A stretch of 64,000 bases of DNA, from the NCBI GenBank assembly GCA_934445035.1, contig CAKSDI010000006.1, positions 44,236 to 108,235 of the forward strand. The letters run 5' to 3'. The notes beneath the pieces were generated by a model that saw nothing but the letters and a program-made list of their open reading frames with translations, made no database searches and was not told the DNA's origin. Source of the stretch: an uncultured Eubacteriales bacterium (GTDB lineage: Bacteria; Bacillota; Clostridia; Oscillospirales; Acutalibacteraceae). How positions within the stretch are numbered: position 1 is the stretch's first letter; every line of letters begins with the position of its first letter. Position numbers and translations under genes: made by a program. Below, piece by piece: positions 33,363-41,735 of the stretch.

Positions 33363-33506
33363 TGTAAAGCACCTCCGAAGCTAAGTAAAATTAAGACGCA
33401 GGCATAAATTACCTGCGTCAAAAAATATCAAGAATAATCTCAAATATTTACCCGGCAGCCCTATTGCCGCGCAGGTGAGAACACAAGTAAATTCTGCTTC
33501 ATTGTC
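33363..33506 (-). promoter_or_regulatory. infC leader with attenuator hairpin (candidate L20 leader)
   Basis: The transcript leader of about 140 nt contains GGCAATAGGGCTGCCGGG-type pairing segments (33460-33480) and then a terminator-like stem GACGCAGG/CCTGCGTC (33395-33419) followed by a T-rich tract before the infC ribosome binding site. Position and shape fit the L20-type autoregulatory leader of Bacillota. Assignment to the family was not tested. Confidence 0.6.
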
Positions 33507-33512
33507 CTAAAG

Positions 33513-33541
33513 ATTATACATCAACTTAAATATTTTGTCAA
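33513..33541 (-). promoter_or_regulatory. infC-rpmI-rplT promoter
   Basis: On the minus strand TTGACA (33541-33536) and TATAAT (33518-33513) are separated by 17 bp, a perfect consensus promoter. Transcription would start near 33506. Confidence 0.85.
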
Positions 33542-33548
33542 GCATTTT

Positions 33549-34571
33549 TTATTCAAAGGTCAATTCTTTTATCGATCTTAACTGATAATTGATATTTTTA
33601 AGCATAGCGGGATGTTTTAAAGCCTCTGCCGCTCCGCGTACGACGCTGTGCGTGGGATCTTCAAGCATATGAACGGAAGTACCCGTATAATCGGCGATAA
33701 GCCTGTTCATTCCGTAAATAAGACTTCCGCCGCCTGTAAGATAAATCCCCTCTTTATTTATATCCGCAACAAGATCGGGATCAGTTCTTGAAAGCACAGA
33801 TCTTATAGCCTCGCAGATCATAACAGCCGGCTCGCTTACAGCCTCAAAAACCTCCGACGCCGTTATCTCAAAGCTTTCGGGCAAGCCCGTATAAAGATTT
33901 CTGCCCTTTGCCATCATAGCGATATCAATAGGCCTTTCAACAACTGCGCCTATGGTCTTTTTAATATTTTCAGCCATAAGCTCGCCTATTTCTATATTGT
34001 ACTCTTTTCTGATATATCTGATGATCTGAGAATCGAAGTTATTTGACGCGGTCTTAAAAGAATCGCACACGGAAATTCCGCCGAGAGTTATAACAGCTAT
34101 ATCGGTCGTACCCGCCCCTATATCCACTATCATAGTGCCGTGAGGTTTAGTAAAATCAATTCCGAGTCCGAAAGCGACGGCAAGCGGACCTTCTATAACC
34201 GTGATATTTCTTCCTCCGCCGGATTCCACGGCGTTTGCAAGAGAATGGTGCTGAAGCTCGGTAAGCCCGGCAGGGATCGCAGCAATGATCTGAGGTCTTA
34301 CTATTTTATTACCGAAAGCCTTTTGCATATATTCTTTGAGCATAAGCTCCGTTATATCATAATCGGCTATTACTCCGTGTTCTATCGGAGAAACGCATAT
34401 TAGGCTTTCAGGAGTTCTTCCCAAAGTGTTTTTTGCCATTTCGCCGTAATACACGGGATCCCAGGTTTCGCTGTCCACCGTTACCATACTAGGCTGCTCA
34501 AGAACGATCCTCGAACTTGAAAATATAACGGTTTTAGAAGTTCCTAAATCTATTCCGATCTCTGTAGCCAT
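33549..34571 (-). CDS. mreB: MreB-family actin-like rod-shape protein
   Basis: A 340-residue actin-fold protein. Phosphate 1 motif is GIDLGTSKTV (5-14), phosphate 2 VDIGAGTTDIAV, adenosine motif YLTGGGSLIYGMNRL, with GPLAVAFGLGIDF also typical. It would form membrane-associated filaments guiding side-wall synthesis. It lacks mreC/mreD neighbours, so it could be an MreB paralogue (Mbl or MreBH-like) rather than the main MreB. AAGGGTG precedes the ATG. It is followed by infC's promoter, with only 7 bp in between. Confidence 0.92.
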   Translation of the reverse strand: MATEIGIDLGTSKTVIFSSSRIVLEQPSMVTVDSETWDPVYYGEMAKNTLGRTPESLICVSPIEHGVIADYDITELMLKEYMQKAFGNKIVRPQIIAAIPAGLTELQHHSLANAVESGGGRNITVIEGPLAVAFGLGIDFTKPHGTMIVDIGAGTTDIAVITLGGISVCDSFKTASNNFDSQIIRYIRKEYNIEIGELMAENIKKTIGAVVERPIDIAMMAKGRNLYTGLPESFEITASEVFEAVSEPAVMICEAIRSVLSRTDPDLVADINKEGIYLTGGGSLIYGMNRLIADYTGTSVHMLEDPTHSVVRGAAEALKHPAMLKNINYQLRSIKELTFE

Positions 34572-34575
34572 TTTT

Positions 34576-35298
34576 TCACCCTTTGTCTTCTGATTTTTTA
34601 GTCTGCCTTAAAACGGAAATACAGTAAACCATATCCGCGCCTGCGATAAGAAGTTGTTTTGCACATTCGTCTAAAGTGCTGCCCGTTGTTACGATATCGT
34701 CAAACAGCAGGATATTTCCGCCTTTTATATTATCTGTAAAGTAATACTTGTTTTTAACATTTTCCGTTCTCGATTTTAGATCGCTGCCGTGTTGCGGCTT
34801 TTTGAAATTTCTGCATTTTAAGACTTCAAGCAACGGAAGTTTAAGCTTATCCGACATAATTTCGGCGATCTTTCCGCAATGATCGAATCCTCTCTTTGAA
34901 ATACTGCGAAAGGATGACGGAACATAAGTTATATAATCGAAATTTATTCCCACATATTCTGTTTTAACGGCTTTAACGAGATTTTCGGCAAAGAACCCGG
35001 CATTTGTGACTCTTTTGCCGAGCTTATAGCTGTAAAATGCCGCCTGTGCGCTGCCTTTGTTTCTGTAAAGACTGACAAGATTTTCAAATCTGAAAACTCT
35101 CGCGTTGCAAATACATTCGGATTTTTCACAGCCGCATTTTAAACATCTTTTCTTAGGATCAATAATATCCAGATCTTTTAAGCACTCGTCGCAAAGACCG
35201 GGCTTGTCCGTCACTTCACGGCAGGCAAGACATTTATACGGATACACGGCTGATAGTATTTCCGAAAAGAAATTCTTAATTCTTTTGCTGATCTTCAT
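34576..35298 (-). CDS. comFC: ComF family phosphoribosyltransferase-like protein
   Basis: A 240-residue ComF protein. The N-terminal zinc-finger-like part has paired Cys (CLACREV, LCDECL, CLKCGCEKSECIC). The C-terminal PRTase domain has PRPP motif LLFDDIVTTGSTLDEC. ComFC takes part in DNA uptake during competence, although many non-competent Bacillota carry it. It starts inside recD2 (23-bp overlap) and mreB begins 4 bp after it. Confidence 0.93.
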   Translation of the reverse strand: MKISKRIKNFFSEILSAVYPYKCLACREVTDKPGLCDECLKDLDIIDPKKRCLKCGCEKSECICNARVFRFENLVSLYRNKGSAQAAFYSYKLGKRVTNAGFFAENLVKAVKTEYVGINFDYITYVPSSFRSISKRGFDHCGKIAEIMSDKLKLPLLEVLKCRNFKKPQHGSDLKSRTENVKNKYYFTDNIKGGNILLFDDIVTTGSTLDECAKQLLIAGADMVYCISVLRQTKKSEDKG

Positions 35299-37504
35299 TT
35301 AAAAAATCCCCGAGAAGAGTATATCTTAAAGTTTTTCTGTCGTTAGCCGCCATTTCTTCAAATATTCTTTCACTGCCGACTATGACCAAAAGCTTTTTCG
35401 CCCTTGTTACAGCAGTATATAAAAGGTTGCGGTATTTAAGCTTTTGAGGAATATCAAAAAGCGGCAGAATAACGCATTCAAATTCGCTTCCCTGGCTTTT
35501 ATGCACCGTAACGGCATAAGCAAGCTCAAGTTCTGCAAGATCGGTTTTAAAATATGTAACCATTTTATCGTCAAACAAAACCTCAAAGCAACCCGCCGCG
35601 TGGTCCATTGCGACAATAGTTCCGATATCTCCGTTAAAAACTCCTGTGCCCGATTCGCCGTTTGGCTTTTTCCAGGTTAGATCATAGTTATTTTTTATCT
35701 GCATTACCTTATCTCCCAAACGGAAGAATACGCCTTTATAAGACATTTGTTTTTCTCCGCTTTTGATAGGATTAAGGCAGGACTGCAGAAGATTATTCAA
35801 ATTCACATTTCCGCACTCGAATTTTTTTGACGGACAGAGTATCTGAATATCTTTTTTCGGATCAAAGCCGTAAGCATTAGGTAGCCTTAAGCAGGCAAGC
35901 TCTAAAACAGTATTATTAACGGAATTCGAATTAGCTCGCTTTAAAAAGAAAAAATCATCCTTTTTGGAAGTGAGATCCGCTTTTTCGTTATTTATAATAG
36001 CATGGGCATTTCTTATTATCAGGCTTTTGCCCGCCTGCCTGAAAACTTTTTTAAGCCTTATTGATTCGAATTTTTCCGAGGCTATAATATCATTTAAAAT
36101 ATTGCCCGCTCCGACGCTCGGCAGCTGATCGGAATCACCCACGAGAATAATCCTGCAGGTGCTTCTTACCGCTTTTAAAAGCGCCGCGAAAAGCACGGCG
36201 TCGATCATAGAAGCCTCATCTATTATTATAACATCACAGTCAAGAGGATTTCTTTCGTTTCTGTAAAATCTTTGCTCGTCGTTACTTCCCCACTCGACCT
36301 CTAATAATCTGTGGATAGTTTTAGCCTCGCGGCCTGTTAGCTCGGTCATTCTTTTTGCGGCTCTGCCTGTGGGTGCGGCTAAAGCGATACTTGCGTTTCT
36401 GTTTTCATAAATCTGAATTATTGCATTAAGCGTGGTGGTCTTTCCCGTACCCGGTCCTCCCGTTAAAATTAAAACACCGCTTAAAAAAGCCTGCTTTACC
36501 GCTCTTCGCTGAATTTCTTCAAATTTAATGCCTATTTTATTTTCCACATAATCAAGCTCAAGATCATCTATTTTAAAATCAGGATCGATATTTTTATAAT
36601 TTGATTTTAATCTTGCCGAAATATAAAGCTCAGCATAATATTGCTCCGGCAAAGCATAAAAATTATCGCTTTCCTTTTTATAAAGCATAAGCCTTAAATT
36701 TTCAACGAGTATATCAAGAGATCTTGTTATTTTCTCGTTTTCAACCATAAGCAGCCTTTGCGCAACGCTTGCAAGCTTATCTTCCGGCAGACAGGTATGC
36801 CCGTTTTGCAGGTTTTTTCTTAAAATATAAATAATTCCCGCGCTGATTCTATCAAAACAGTCATAATCAAATCCTAAATTTTGAGCGATAATCTCCGCTT
36901 TTTCAAACGAAACTCCGATATTATCGTCACACAGAATATAAGGATTTGCTTTGATCTTATCGACGGCTCCCGCTCCCAGCTTTTTAAAAATGAGAGAGCA
37001 TTTTTCTATTGAGATCTCATAAGGAGATAACATAAAAATAATATCCTGCACGCCGAACTGTTTTTTGTATTCTTCACTGTAGGAAATCGCTTTTTCGGGC
37101 GAAATACCTTTGATAAGCGAAAGCTCTTCGGGACAGTCTTTTAAAATTTCAAGTGTTTTCTCTTTGAATTTTTCCACGATCTTGGCGGCTGTGGAGGGAC
37201 CTATACCTTTTATCGCTCCGGAAGAAAGATATCTTAGTATCGCCGCAGAATTTTCGGGAACTGATCTTTCAAATTTATCCACTGAAAACTGCTCGCCGTA
37301 GGACTGATGAACGGTGTATTTTCCATACAGCGTTACATTATCGCCCACAGCGGCAAAAGGAAGATAACCCACGGCTACGGTGTGAGTATTACCGCTTTTG
37401 ATATTTGCAACGGTATAATAATTTTCTTCGTTTCTATATGTAATATTTTCGATTATTCCGACAAGTTTTTCATTATCTTCCCTGTTTTCGGGCAAATTTT
37501 TCAC
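35276..37504 (-). CDS. recD2: RecD2-type ATP-dependent 5'-3' DNA helicase
   Basis: A 742-residue SF1B helicase working without RecBC. N-terminal OB-like and helix-hairpin-helix regions (LSSGAIKGIGPSTAAKIVEKF near 93-113), Walker A GGPGTGKT (349-356), Walker B VIIIDEASMID, and the C-terminal motif YAVTVHKSQGSEF. The annotated GTG start sits directly on GGAAG; the TTG three codons later (37495) has better spacing (8 bases) and is an equally good start. Confidence 0.95.
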   Translation of the reverse strand: MKNLPENREDNEKLVGIIENITYRNEENYYTVANIKSGNTHTVAVGYLPFAAVGDNVTLYGKYTVHQSYGEQFSVDKFERSVPENSAAILRYLSSGAIKGIGPSTAAKIVEKFKEKTLEILKDCPEELSLIKGISPEKAISYSEEYKKQFGVQDIIFMLSPYEISIEKCSLIFKKLGAGAVDKIKANPYILCDDNIGVSFEKAEIIAQNLGFDYDCFDRISAGIIYILRKNLQNGHTCLPEDKLASVAQRLLMVENEKITRSLDILVENLRLMLYKKESDNFYALPEQYYAELYISARLKSNYKNIDPDFKIDDLELDYVENKIGIKFEEIQRRAVKQAFLSGVLILTGGPGTGKTTTLNAIIQIYENRNASIALAAPTGRAAKRMTELTGREAKTIHRLLEVEWGSNDEQRFYRNERNPLDCDVIIIDEASMIDAVLFAALLKAVRSTCRIILVGDSDQLPSVGAGNILNDIIASEKFESIRLKKVFRQAGKSLIIRNAHAIINNEKADLTSKKDDFFFLKRANSNSVNNTVLELACLRLPNAYGFDPKKDIQILCPSKKFECGNVNLNNLLQSCLNPIKSGEKQMSYKGVFFRLGDKVMQIKNNYDLTWKKPNGESGTGVFNGDIGTIVAMDHAAGCFEVLFDDKMVTYFKTDLAELELAYAVTVHKSQGSEFECVILPLFDIPQKLKYRNLLYTAVTRAKKLLVIVGSERIFEEMAANDRKTLRYTLLGDFLNEDQQKN

Positions 37505-37511
37505 TTCCGTT

Positions 37512-37850
37512 TCATAAAGACAATTCGTTTATAATATGTTCTGCCATATTATGAGGAGAAATAACTATATCTTTTCCTCTTGAATATTCGCGGCATAATT
37601 CTTTTTCTTCCTCCGGAATCAAAGAATCGAGCGCAATTATAAAATCAGCAATTCTCTTTCCGTTCCAATAATACTGTTCATAGGCATATTTAAGCTGATC
37701 TAAAGCAGTTCCGGGTTTTAAAACCACGACCAAAAACTTATCGATACCCGCATTTTTTGATAAAAAAGAAGTCCTTAAATCGTGCAAAAACTCACATATT
37801 CCGAGAGCTGCAAAAATAAAAAGCAAAGCCGAAAGAATTCCTTTAATCAT
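37512..37850 (-). CDS. Unknown single-pass membrane protein
   Basis: A 112-residue protein from ATG 37850 (GAGGTG 6 bases upstream). One N-terminal membrane segment (ILSALLFIFAALGICEF) is followed by a soluble domain of about 90 residues with LVVVLKPGTALDQLKYAYEQYYW and SRGKDIVISPHNMAEHII. I do not recognise the family. It lies between cdaR and recD2 on the same strand. Its ribosome binding site forms the 3' arm of a hairpin, which may restrict translation. Confidence 0.7.
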   Translation of the reverse strand: MIKGILSALLFIFAALGICEFLHDLRTSFLSKNAGIDKFLVVVLKPGTALDQLKYAYEQYYWNGKRIADFIIALDSLIPEEEKELCREYSRGKDIVISPHNMAEHIINELSL

Positions 37851-37856
37851 AAATTT

Positions 37857-37881
37857 CACCTCGCTACATAATATGCAGCGA
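37857..37881 (-). promoter_or_regulatory. Hairpin sequestering a ribosome binding site
   Basis: On the minus strand CCTCGCT.CATA and TATG.AGCGAGG form a stem just upstream of ATG 37850. The GAGG of the downstream GAGGTG is inside the 3' arm. No T run follows, so translational control is more likely than termination. Confidence 0.55.
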
Positions 37882-37899
37882 GGCAATATCTATTGAAAA

Positions 37900-39237
37900 C
37901 TATTTTTCAGTGACCGTGACTGTGACGGAGTAGGTTCCCACCTGCCAGATAGTATCTAAAGCGTCTGATTTTATGATCGCGTCGACCGTGTAATTTCCTG
38001 CGACCTTATCCGAAAGATCTATCTGCGCGTAAAGCGATGAAGCGGAAAGCGACCTTATGATATTAGCCGGTCCGCAAATTCTTACATTTTTAATGCTTCC
38101 GTTCGCACGGCTGTTAAGATTGCTCGAAAGTCCTTTCGGCTTTATCTGACTGATCAGGAATGTTTTTTCCGCAAAGCCCGAAGTGTCTATACTTACCGTA
38201 AAGTTTTCTATATTATCCGCAAGTCTTACACCCGTCGGCAAAACAGCCGAAACCTCGAAAGTATTCTTTGATTTCGAAACATCAAAGAAATTGATCTCCG
38301 AAAGAGTGATCTTTTTCATTGTATCGATAACGCCGGGTGTTCCGATAACCGTCGCGGTGGTATGATCGATACTATAAGCAAACGAGCCCGATATTCCGGT
38401 CGGCATATTTTTAAATGCGGCTTCCACAGAAAGCGTTGCTTTCTTAAGAATGGGCTGAGTGACTTTTATAGTGGAGTATTTAATGCTCAGATAGTTATTT
38501 TCCACTTCGTTACCGTCAGAATCAAGAATTTTTCCGTCGGAAGTGTATCTGTAAATTATCTTATCGTTTTCATCATAAAGAATAAGGTCGGTATCAAAGC
38601 TCTGAGTAGAATCAAGAGTTTTGTTGACCTCTGCGTAAGCGCAGACGGTTTCGATCTTATTCATCACATTTCTCGGACCCTTGATATTTATGGTGTTTTG
38701 CTGTGAATTGCTAACGGCAGGCGTATCCGCTATAAGACCGGAAGCCGCCGAAACACCGATAAGCTTAGGAGTGATCGTGAATGTTCTTTCGTCGATATAA
38801 TCGAAAGTTACATCAATAGTAGAGGGAGAAACCGAAGTAAATGTGTAACCCGTTTTAGAGCTGTTTGTAGCAGGAAGAACATCAAGCTTATAAGTACCCG
38901 CGGCATTTACATCAGCCACAGAAGCCGTGAGAATAAAATCATCGGTTCTAAGCGAGCTTACGATATAATTCGGACCGCTTACAACTACGGTGAATTTTTG
39001 ATTTGAAACATCCGAAACAATTCCGAGCCCCATTTCGCTCGCAACCGTATCGTCAATAGAAACCGCTACGGGAACATCTCCGAAAGTCTGCTCTCTGACA
39101 GGGTTTCTGTTGATCATTATTACAAGCCATGCCGCAAATGCAAACAAAAGCGATAAAACTATAGAGAAGTTACGGCTTTTAAAAAGTTTCTTTAAAAACA
39201 GATCGAATTTATCTCTTATCTGAGAAAACTTTGTCAT
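37900..39237 (-). CDS. cdaR: CdaR, YbbR-domain regulator of diadenylate cyclase
   Basis: A 445-residue protein with a short cytoplasmic start, one membrane helix (FSIVLSLLFAFAAWLVIMI, about 24-42) and four extracytoplasmic YbbR repeats of about 85-100 residues, marked by VSGPNYIVSSL, IKGPRNVMNKI, VIGTPGVIDTM and ICGPANIIRSL. CdaR binds and modulates CdaA. It overlaps cdaA by 29 bp. The usual third gene, glmM, is absent here. Confidence 0.94.
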   Translation of the reverse strand: MTKFSQIRDKFDLFLKKLFKSRNFSIVLSLLFAFAAWLVIMINRNPVREQTFGDVPVAVSIDDTVASEMGLGIVSDVSNQKFTVVVSGPNYIVSSLRTDDFILTASVADVNAAGTYKLDVLPATNSSKTGYTFTSVSPSTIDVTFDYIDERTFTITPKLIGVSAASGLIADTPAVSNSQQNTINIKGPRNVMNKIETVCAYAEVNKTLDSTQSFDTDLILYDENDKIIYRYTSDGKILDSDGNEVENNYLSIKYSTIKVTQPILKKATLSVEAAFKNMPTGISGSFAYSIDHTTATVIGTPGVIDTMKKITLSEINFFDVSKSKNTFEVSAVLPTGVRLADNIENFTVSIDTSGFAEKTFLISQIKPKGLSSNLNSRANGSIKNVRICGPANIIRSLSASSLYAQIDLSDKVAGNYTVDAIIKSDALDTIWQVGTYSVTVTVTEK

Positions 39238-40150
39238 TTGCCGAACCTTCTTTCTTTCTGTTTTTCCTTAATTTTTCGATAGGCTTTAAATGCTTGATTT
39301 TTGAAATCACGGTATTATCATTGTCTGTAGTGTTAGGATCGATAAGAAGATTTTTAAGCTCTTCATAAGCCGTAGCATAATTAAATCCTCTTTGAATTTG
39401 TCCGTCTTTTACTATCGAGATAACGCCCGTTTCCTCAGAAACGACCAAAACGACAGCGTCGGAATTTTCCGTCATACCTATCGCCGCTCTGTGCCTTGTG
39501 CCGAGGTCGAGCGGAACTTCCGTATTCTGCGTAAGCGGTAAAATACATCCTGCCGCGTAAAGCTTGCCCTCGCGGATTATAAGCGCGCCGTCGTGAAGAG
39601 GCGATTTAGGATAAAAAACATTTTCTATAAGCAAAGCTGAAGCCTTAGCGTCGATCACAGTGCCGGTGTTAATTATTTCGCCTAACTGCGTCTGTCTTTC
39701 AAAAACTATCAAAGCTCCGGTTTTTGAAACCTGCATTGCCGCCGCGGCTTTTGCGGCATAATCGATACATTTTGCCGCCTCGGCTTTTTCTTCGCTGAAA
39801 AGCGCGTTTCCTTTAAGCGCGCCCTGACCTACTTTTTCAAGAACTCTTCTCAGCTCCGGCTGGAAGATGATCGCAATAAAGAGAATGAGGGAATTGAATA
39901 TCATTGACAAAAGCCAGCTTACAACTTCCAAATCGCACCATTTTGCCAAGATATAAAAGAAAAGCAGGAAAGATATACCTTTTACGAGCTGACCTGCCCT
40001 TGTTTCGCGGAAAAATCCAATGGCTCTGTAAATAGCATAAGCAACTATAAGGATATCAACAATATCGAAAAAGCTGATATTTGATATGGCATAAATTATC
40101 TGATTCCAAAGCGTTATGATACTGTTGAAAAAAGCGCTCAAAATTTCCAT
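39209..40150 (-). CDS. cdaA: Diadenylate cyclase CdaA
   Basis: Makes the second messenger c-di-AMP from two ATP, controlling potassium and osmotic balance. A 313-residue protein with three N-terminal membrane helices (about 27-47, 55-72, 77-97) and a DisA_N catalytic domain with DGA (187-189) and RHR (219-221). The C-terminal tail is Lys/Arg-rich. ATG directly follows GAGAGG with short spacing. First gene of the cdaA-cdaR unit. Confidence 0.96.
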   Translation of the reverse strand: MEILSAFFNSIITLWNQIIYAISNISFFDIVDILIVAYAIYRAIGFFRETRAGQLVKGISFLLFFYILAKWCDLEVVSWLLSMIFNSLILFIAIIFQPELRRVLEKVGQGALKGNALFSEEKAEAAKCIDYAAKAAAAMQVSKTGALIVFERQTQLGEIINTGTVIDAKASALLIENVFYPKSPLHDGALIIREGKLYAAGCILPLTQNTEVPLDLGTRHRAAIGMTENSDAVVLVVSEETGVISIVKDGQIQRGFNYATAYEELKNLLIDPNTTDNDNTVISKIKHLKPIEKLRKNRKKEGSANDKVFSDKR

Positions 40151-40211
40151 TCCTCTCGATTATATACTATATATATTTTAACATATCATCCTATCAGTAT
40201 CAACATTAATT

Positions 40212-41345
40212 TTAAATTTTTTTAATTGTTTTTTGTATTACATTTAAAAAATAATCTATATCGTTCTCTTTAGTAAAAGCGCAGGGAGAAATTCTTACGG
40301 TTCCCGTATCAAGAGTGTTCATTTTTCTGTGCGCAAACGGCGCACAGTGAAGCCCCGAACGAACGGCAATATTGTTTGCATTTAAAATTCCTTCTGTTTC
40401 ACCGGAAAGCTTACCGACGATATTAAATGACAATACGGGGCAGTAATTTACAGTGCCCGAAGGCTCTGCGTAAAGAATGACCTTTTCATTATCCGAAAGC
40501 TCGCGGTTTACTTTTTTAATAAGCTTCATTTCGTGGCCGTAAATTTTTTCAATTCCCATTTTTTTAACAAAATCGAGACCTGCTCCAAGTCCCATTATCC
40601 CCGGGATATTAAGCGTTCCGCTTTCAAACATTTCAGGCATAATTTCAGGCTGCTCTATCATTTCGGAAAAAGTGCCCGTTCCGCCCTCGATAGTTGTATC
40701 CTCGATCCTTCCGCGCGCAATTAAAACGCCTATACCCGAAGGAGCATACAAACCCTTATGCCCTGCAATACATAAAAAATCTATATTTTCCCTTTCCATA
40801 TTTATCGGGTAGACCCCCGCCGCCTGCGCCGCGTCAACAGCAAAAAGAATATTATGTTTTTTGCAAAGCTCGCCTATTTTATCAATAGGAGGCATAGTTC
40901 CGAAAACATTTGAAGCGGCGGTGCAGATAATAAGTTTCGTTTCAGGTCTTATGAGCTTTTCAAAATTATTCACTGTTTTTAAGCTGTCAAAAAGATCTAT
41001 CTTTGCCGTGTCGAAAGAGCAGCCTGTTTTATGGAGCGGGCGCATTACCGCGTTATGCTCCATATCGCTCACTATGCAGTGGTCTTCTTTTTTAAGAATT
41101 CCTTTGATGATGTAATTGAGCGAGTAAGTGCAACCGGGTGTAAAAACCACATTTTCGGGAGCGTCGGCATTGAAAAAATCTTTTAATTTTTCCCTCACCG
41201 AAAAGATCATATCCGCGCATTTTATAGAAGCGTCATATCCGCTCCTGCCGGGATTTACATTAAAATAAGTTAAAGCTTCGTTTACAGCAAGCTTTACGCT
41301 TTTCGGTTTAAAGCCCGTTGTAGCCGAATTATCAAGATAAACCAT
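40212..41345 (-). CDS. Cysteine desulfurase family protein (class V aminotransferase)
   Basis: A 377-residue PLP enzyme. It starts YLDNSATTGFKP, the PLP Lys is K197 in AGHKGLYAPSG, and the active-site Cys is C334 in RSGLHCAPFAH. This matches the cysteine desulfurase group common in Clostridia, which is distinct from IscS and SufS housekeeping clusters. It removes sulfur (or selenium) from cysteine (or selenocysteine). A DUF3343 gene sits just upstream and may be its acceptor. GGTGTG precedes the ATG. Confidence 0.9.
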   Translation of the reverse strand: MVYLDNSATTGFKPKSVKLAVNEALTYFNVNPGRSGYDASIKCADMIFSVREKLKDFFNADAPENVVFTPGCTYSLNYIIKGILKKEDHCIVSDMEHNAVMRPLHKTGCSFDTAKIDLFDSLKTVNNFEKLIRPETKLIICTAASNVFGTMPPIDKIGELCKKHNILFAVDAAQAAGVYPINMERENIDFLCIAGHKGLYAPSGIGVLIARGRIEDTTIEGGTGTFSEMIEQPEIMPEMFESGTLNIPGIMGLGAGLDFVKKMGIEKIYGHEMKLIKKVNRELSDNEKVILYAEPSGTVNYCPVLSFNIVGKLSGETEGILNANNIAVRSGLHCAPFAHRKMNTLDTGTVRISPCAFTKENDIDYFLNVIQKTIKKI

Positions 41346-41364
41346 TTATATCACACCGTTTTAT

Positions 41365-41402
41365 AATAAAATAAGCTGCCGAAAAAATCTTCGGCAGCTT
41401 TT
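41365..41402 (-). terminator. Hairpin between DUF3343 gene and desulfurase gene
   Basis: AAGCTGCCGA and TCGGCAGCTT form a stem followed on the minus strand by TTATTTTATT. A second, weaker stem (CCGGCGG../CCGTCGGG) lies at 41405-41427. Partial termination between the two genes is likely. Confidence 0.7.
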
Positions 41403-41433
41403 CGCCGGCGGAAAATTTGCCGTCGGGTATTAT

Positions 41434-41652
41434 TTATATCTCTTTTATTCCGGAATATTTCACGCCGGCATTTTCAAGAATTGCTTTGATTTTTTCAAAT
41501 TCTCCGTCAGAAACAACAGAATAACCGCAGCCGCTTGACCCCGCACTCGGCTTTTTTCTTTCTATATGAGCTTTTCTTCCTTTTGTTCTTAGTGCGTCGC
41601 GGGCTTTTATCGCATAAGTCACGCTGCCTGTTTCTATAACATATCTTTTCAT
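41434..41652 (-). CDS. DUF3343 protein (putative Se/S carrier-like)
   Basis: A 72-residue protein with the DUF3343 pattern: an N-terminal strand, ARDALRTKGRKAHIERKKP, then the conserved Cys in SSGCGYSVV. The family is described as putative Se/S carriers and often lies beside a class V cysteine desulfurase, as here. A persulfide or selenide relay from the desulfurase is inferred, not shown. CGGAG precedes the ATG by 7 bases. Confidence 0.8.
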   Translation of the reverse strand: MKRYVIETGSVTYAIKARDALRTKGRKAHIERKKPSAGSSGCGYSVVSDGEFEKIKAILENAGVKYSGIKEI

Positions 41653-41735
41653 TTTAAAAACTCCGTTCCGTTGCCTTGATCGTGCACATTACATTATATG
41701 AACAAGTCTTAAACGGTGCTATAAAATTAAAACAG

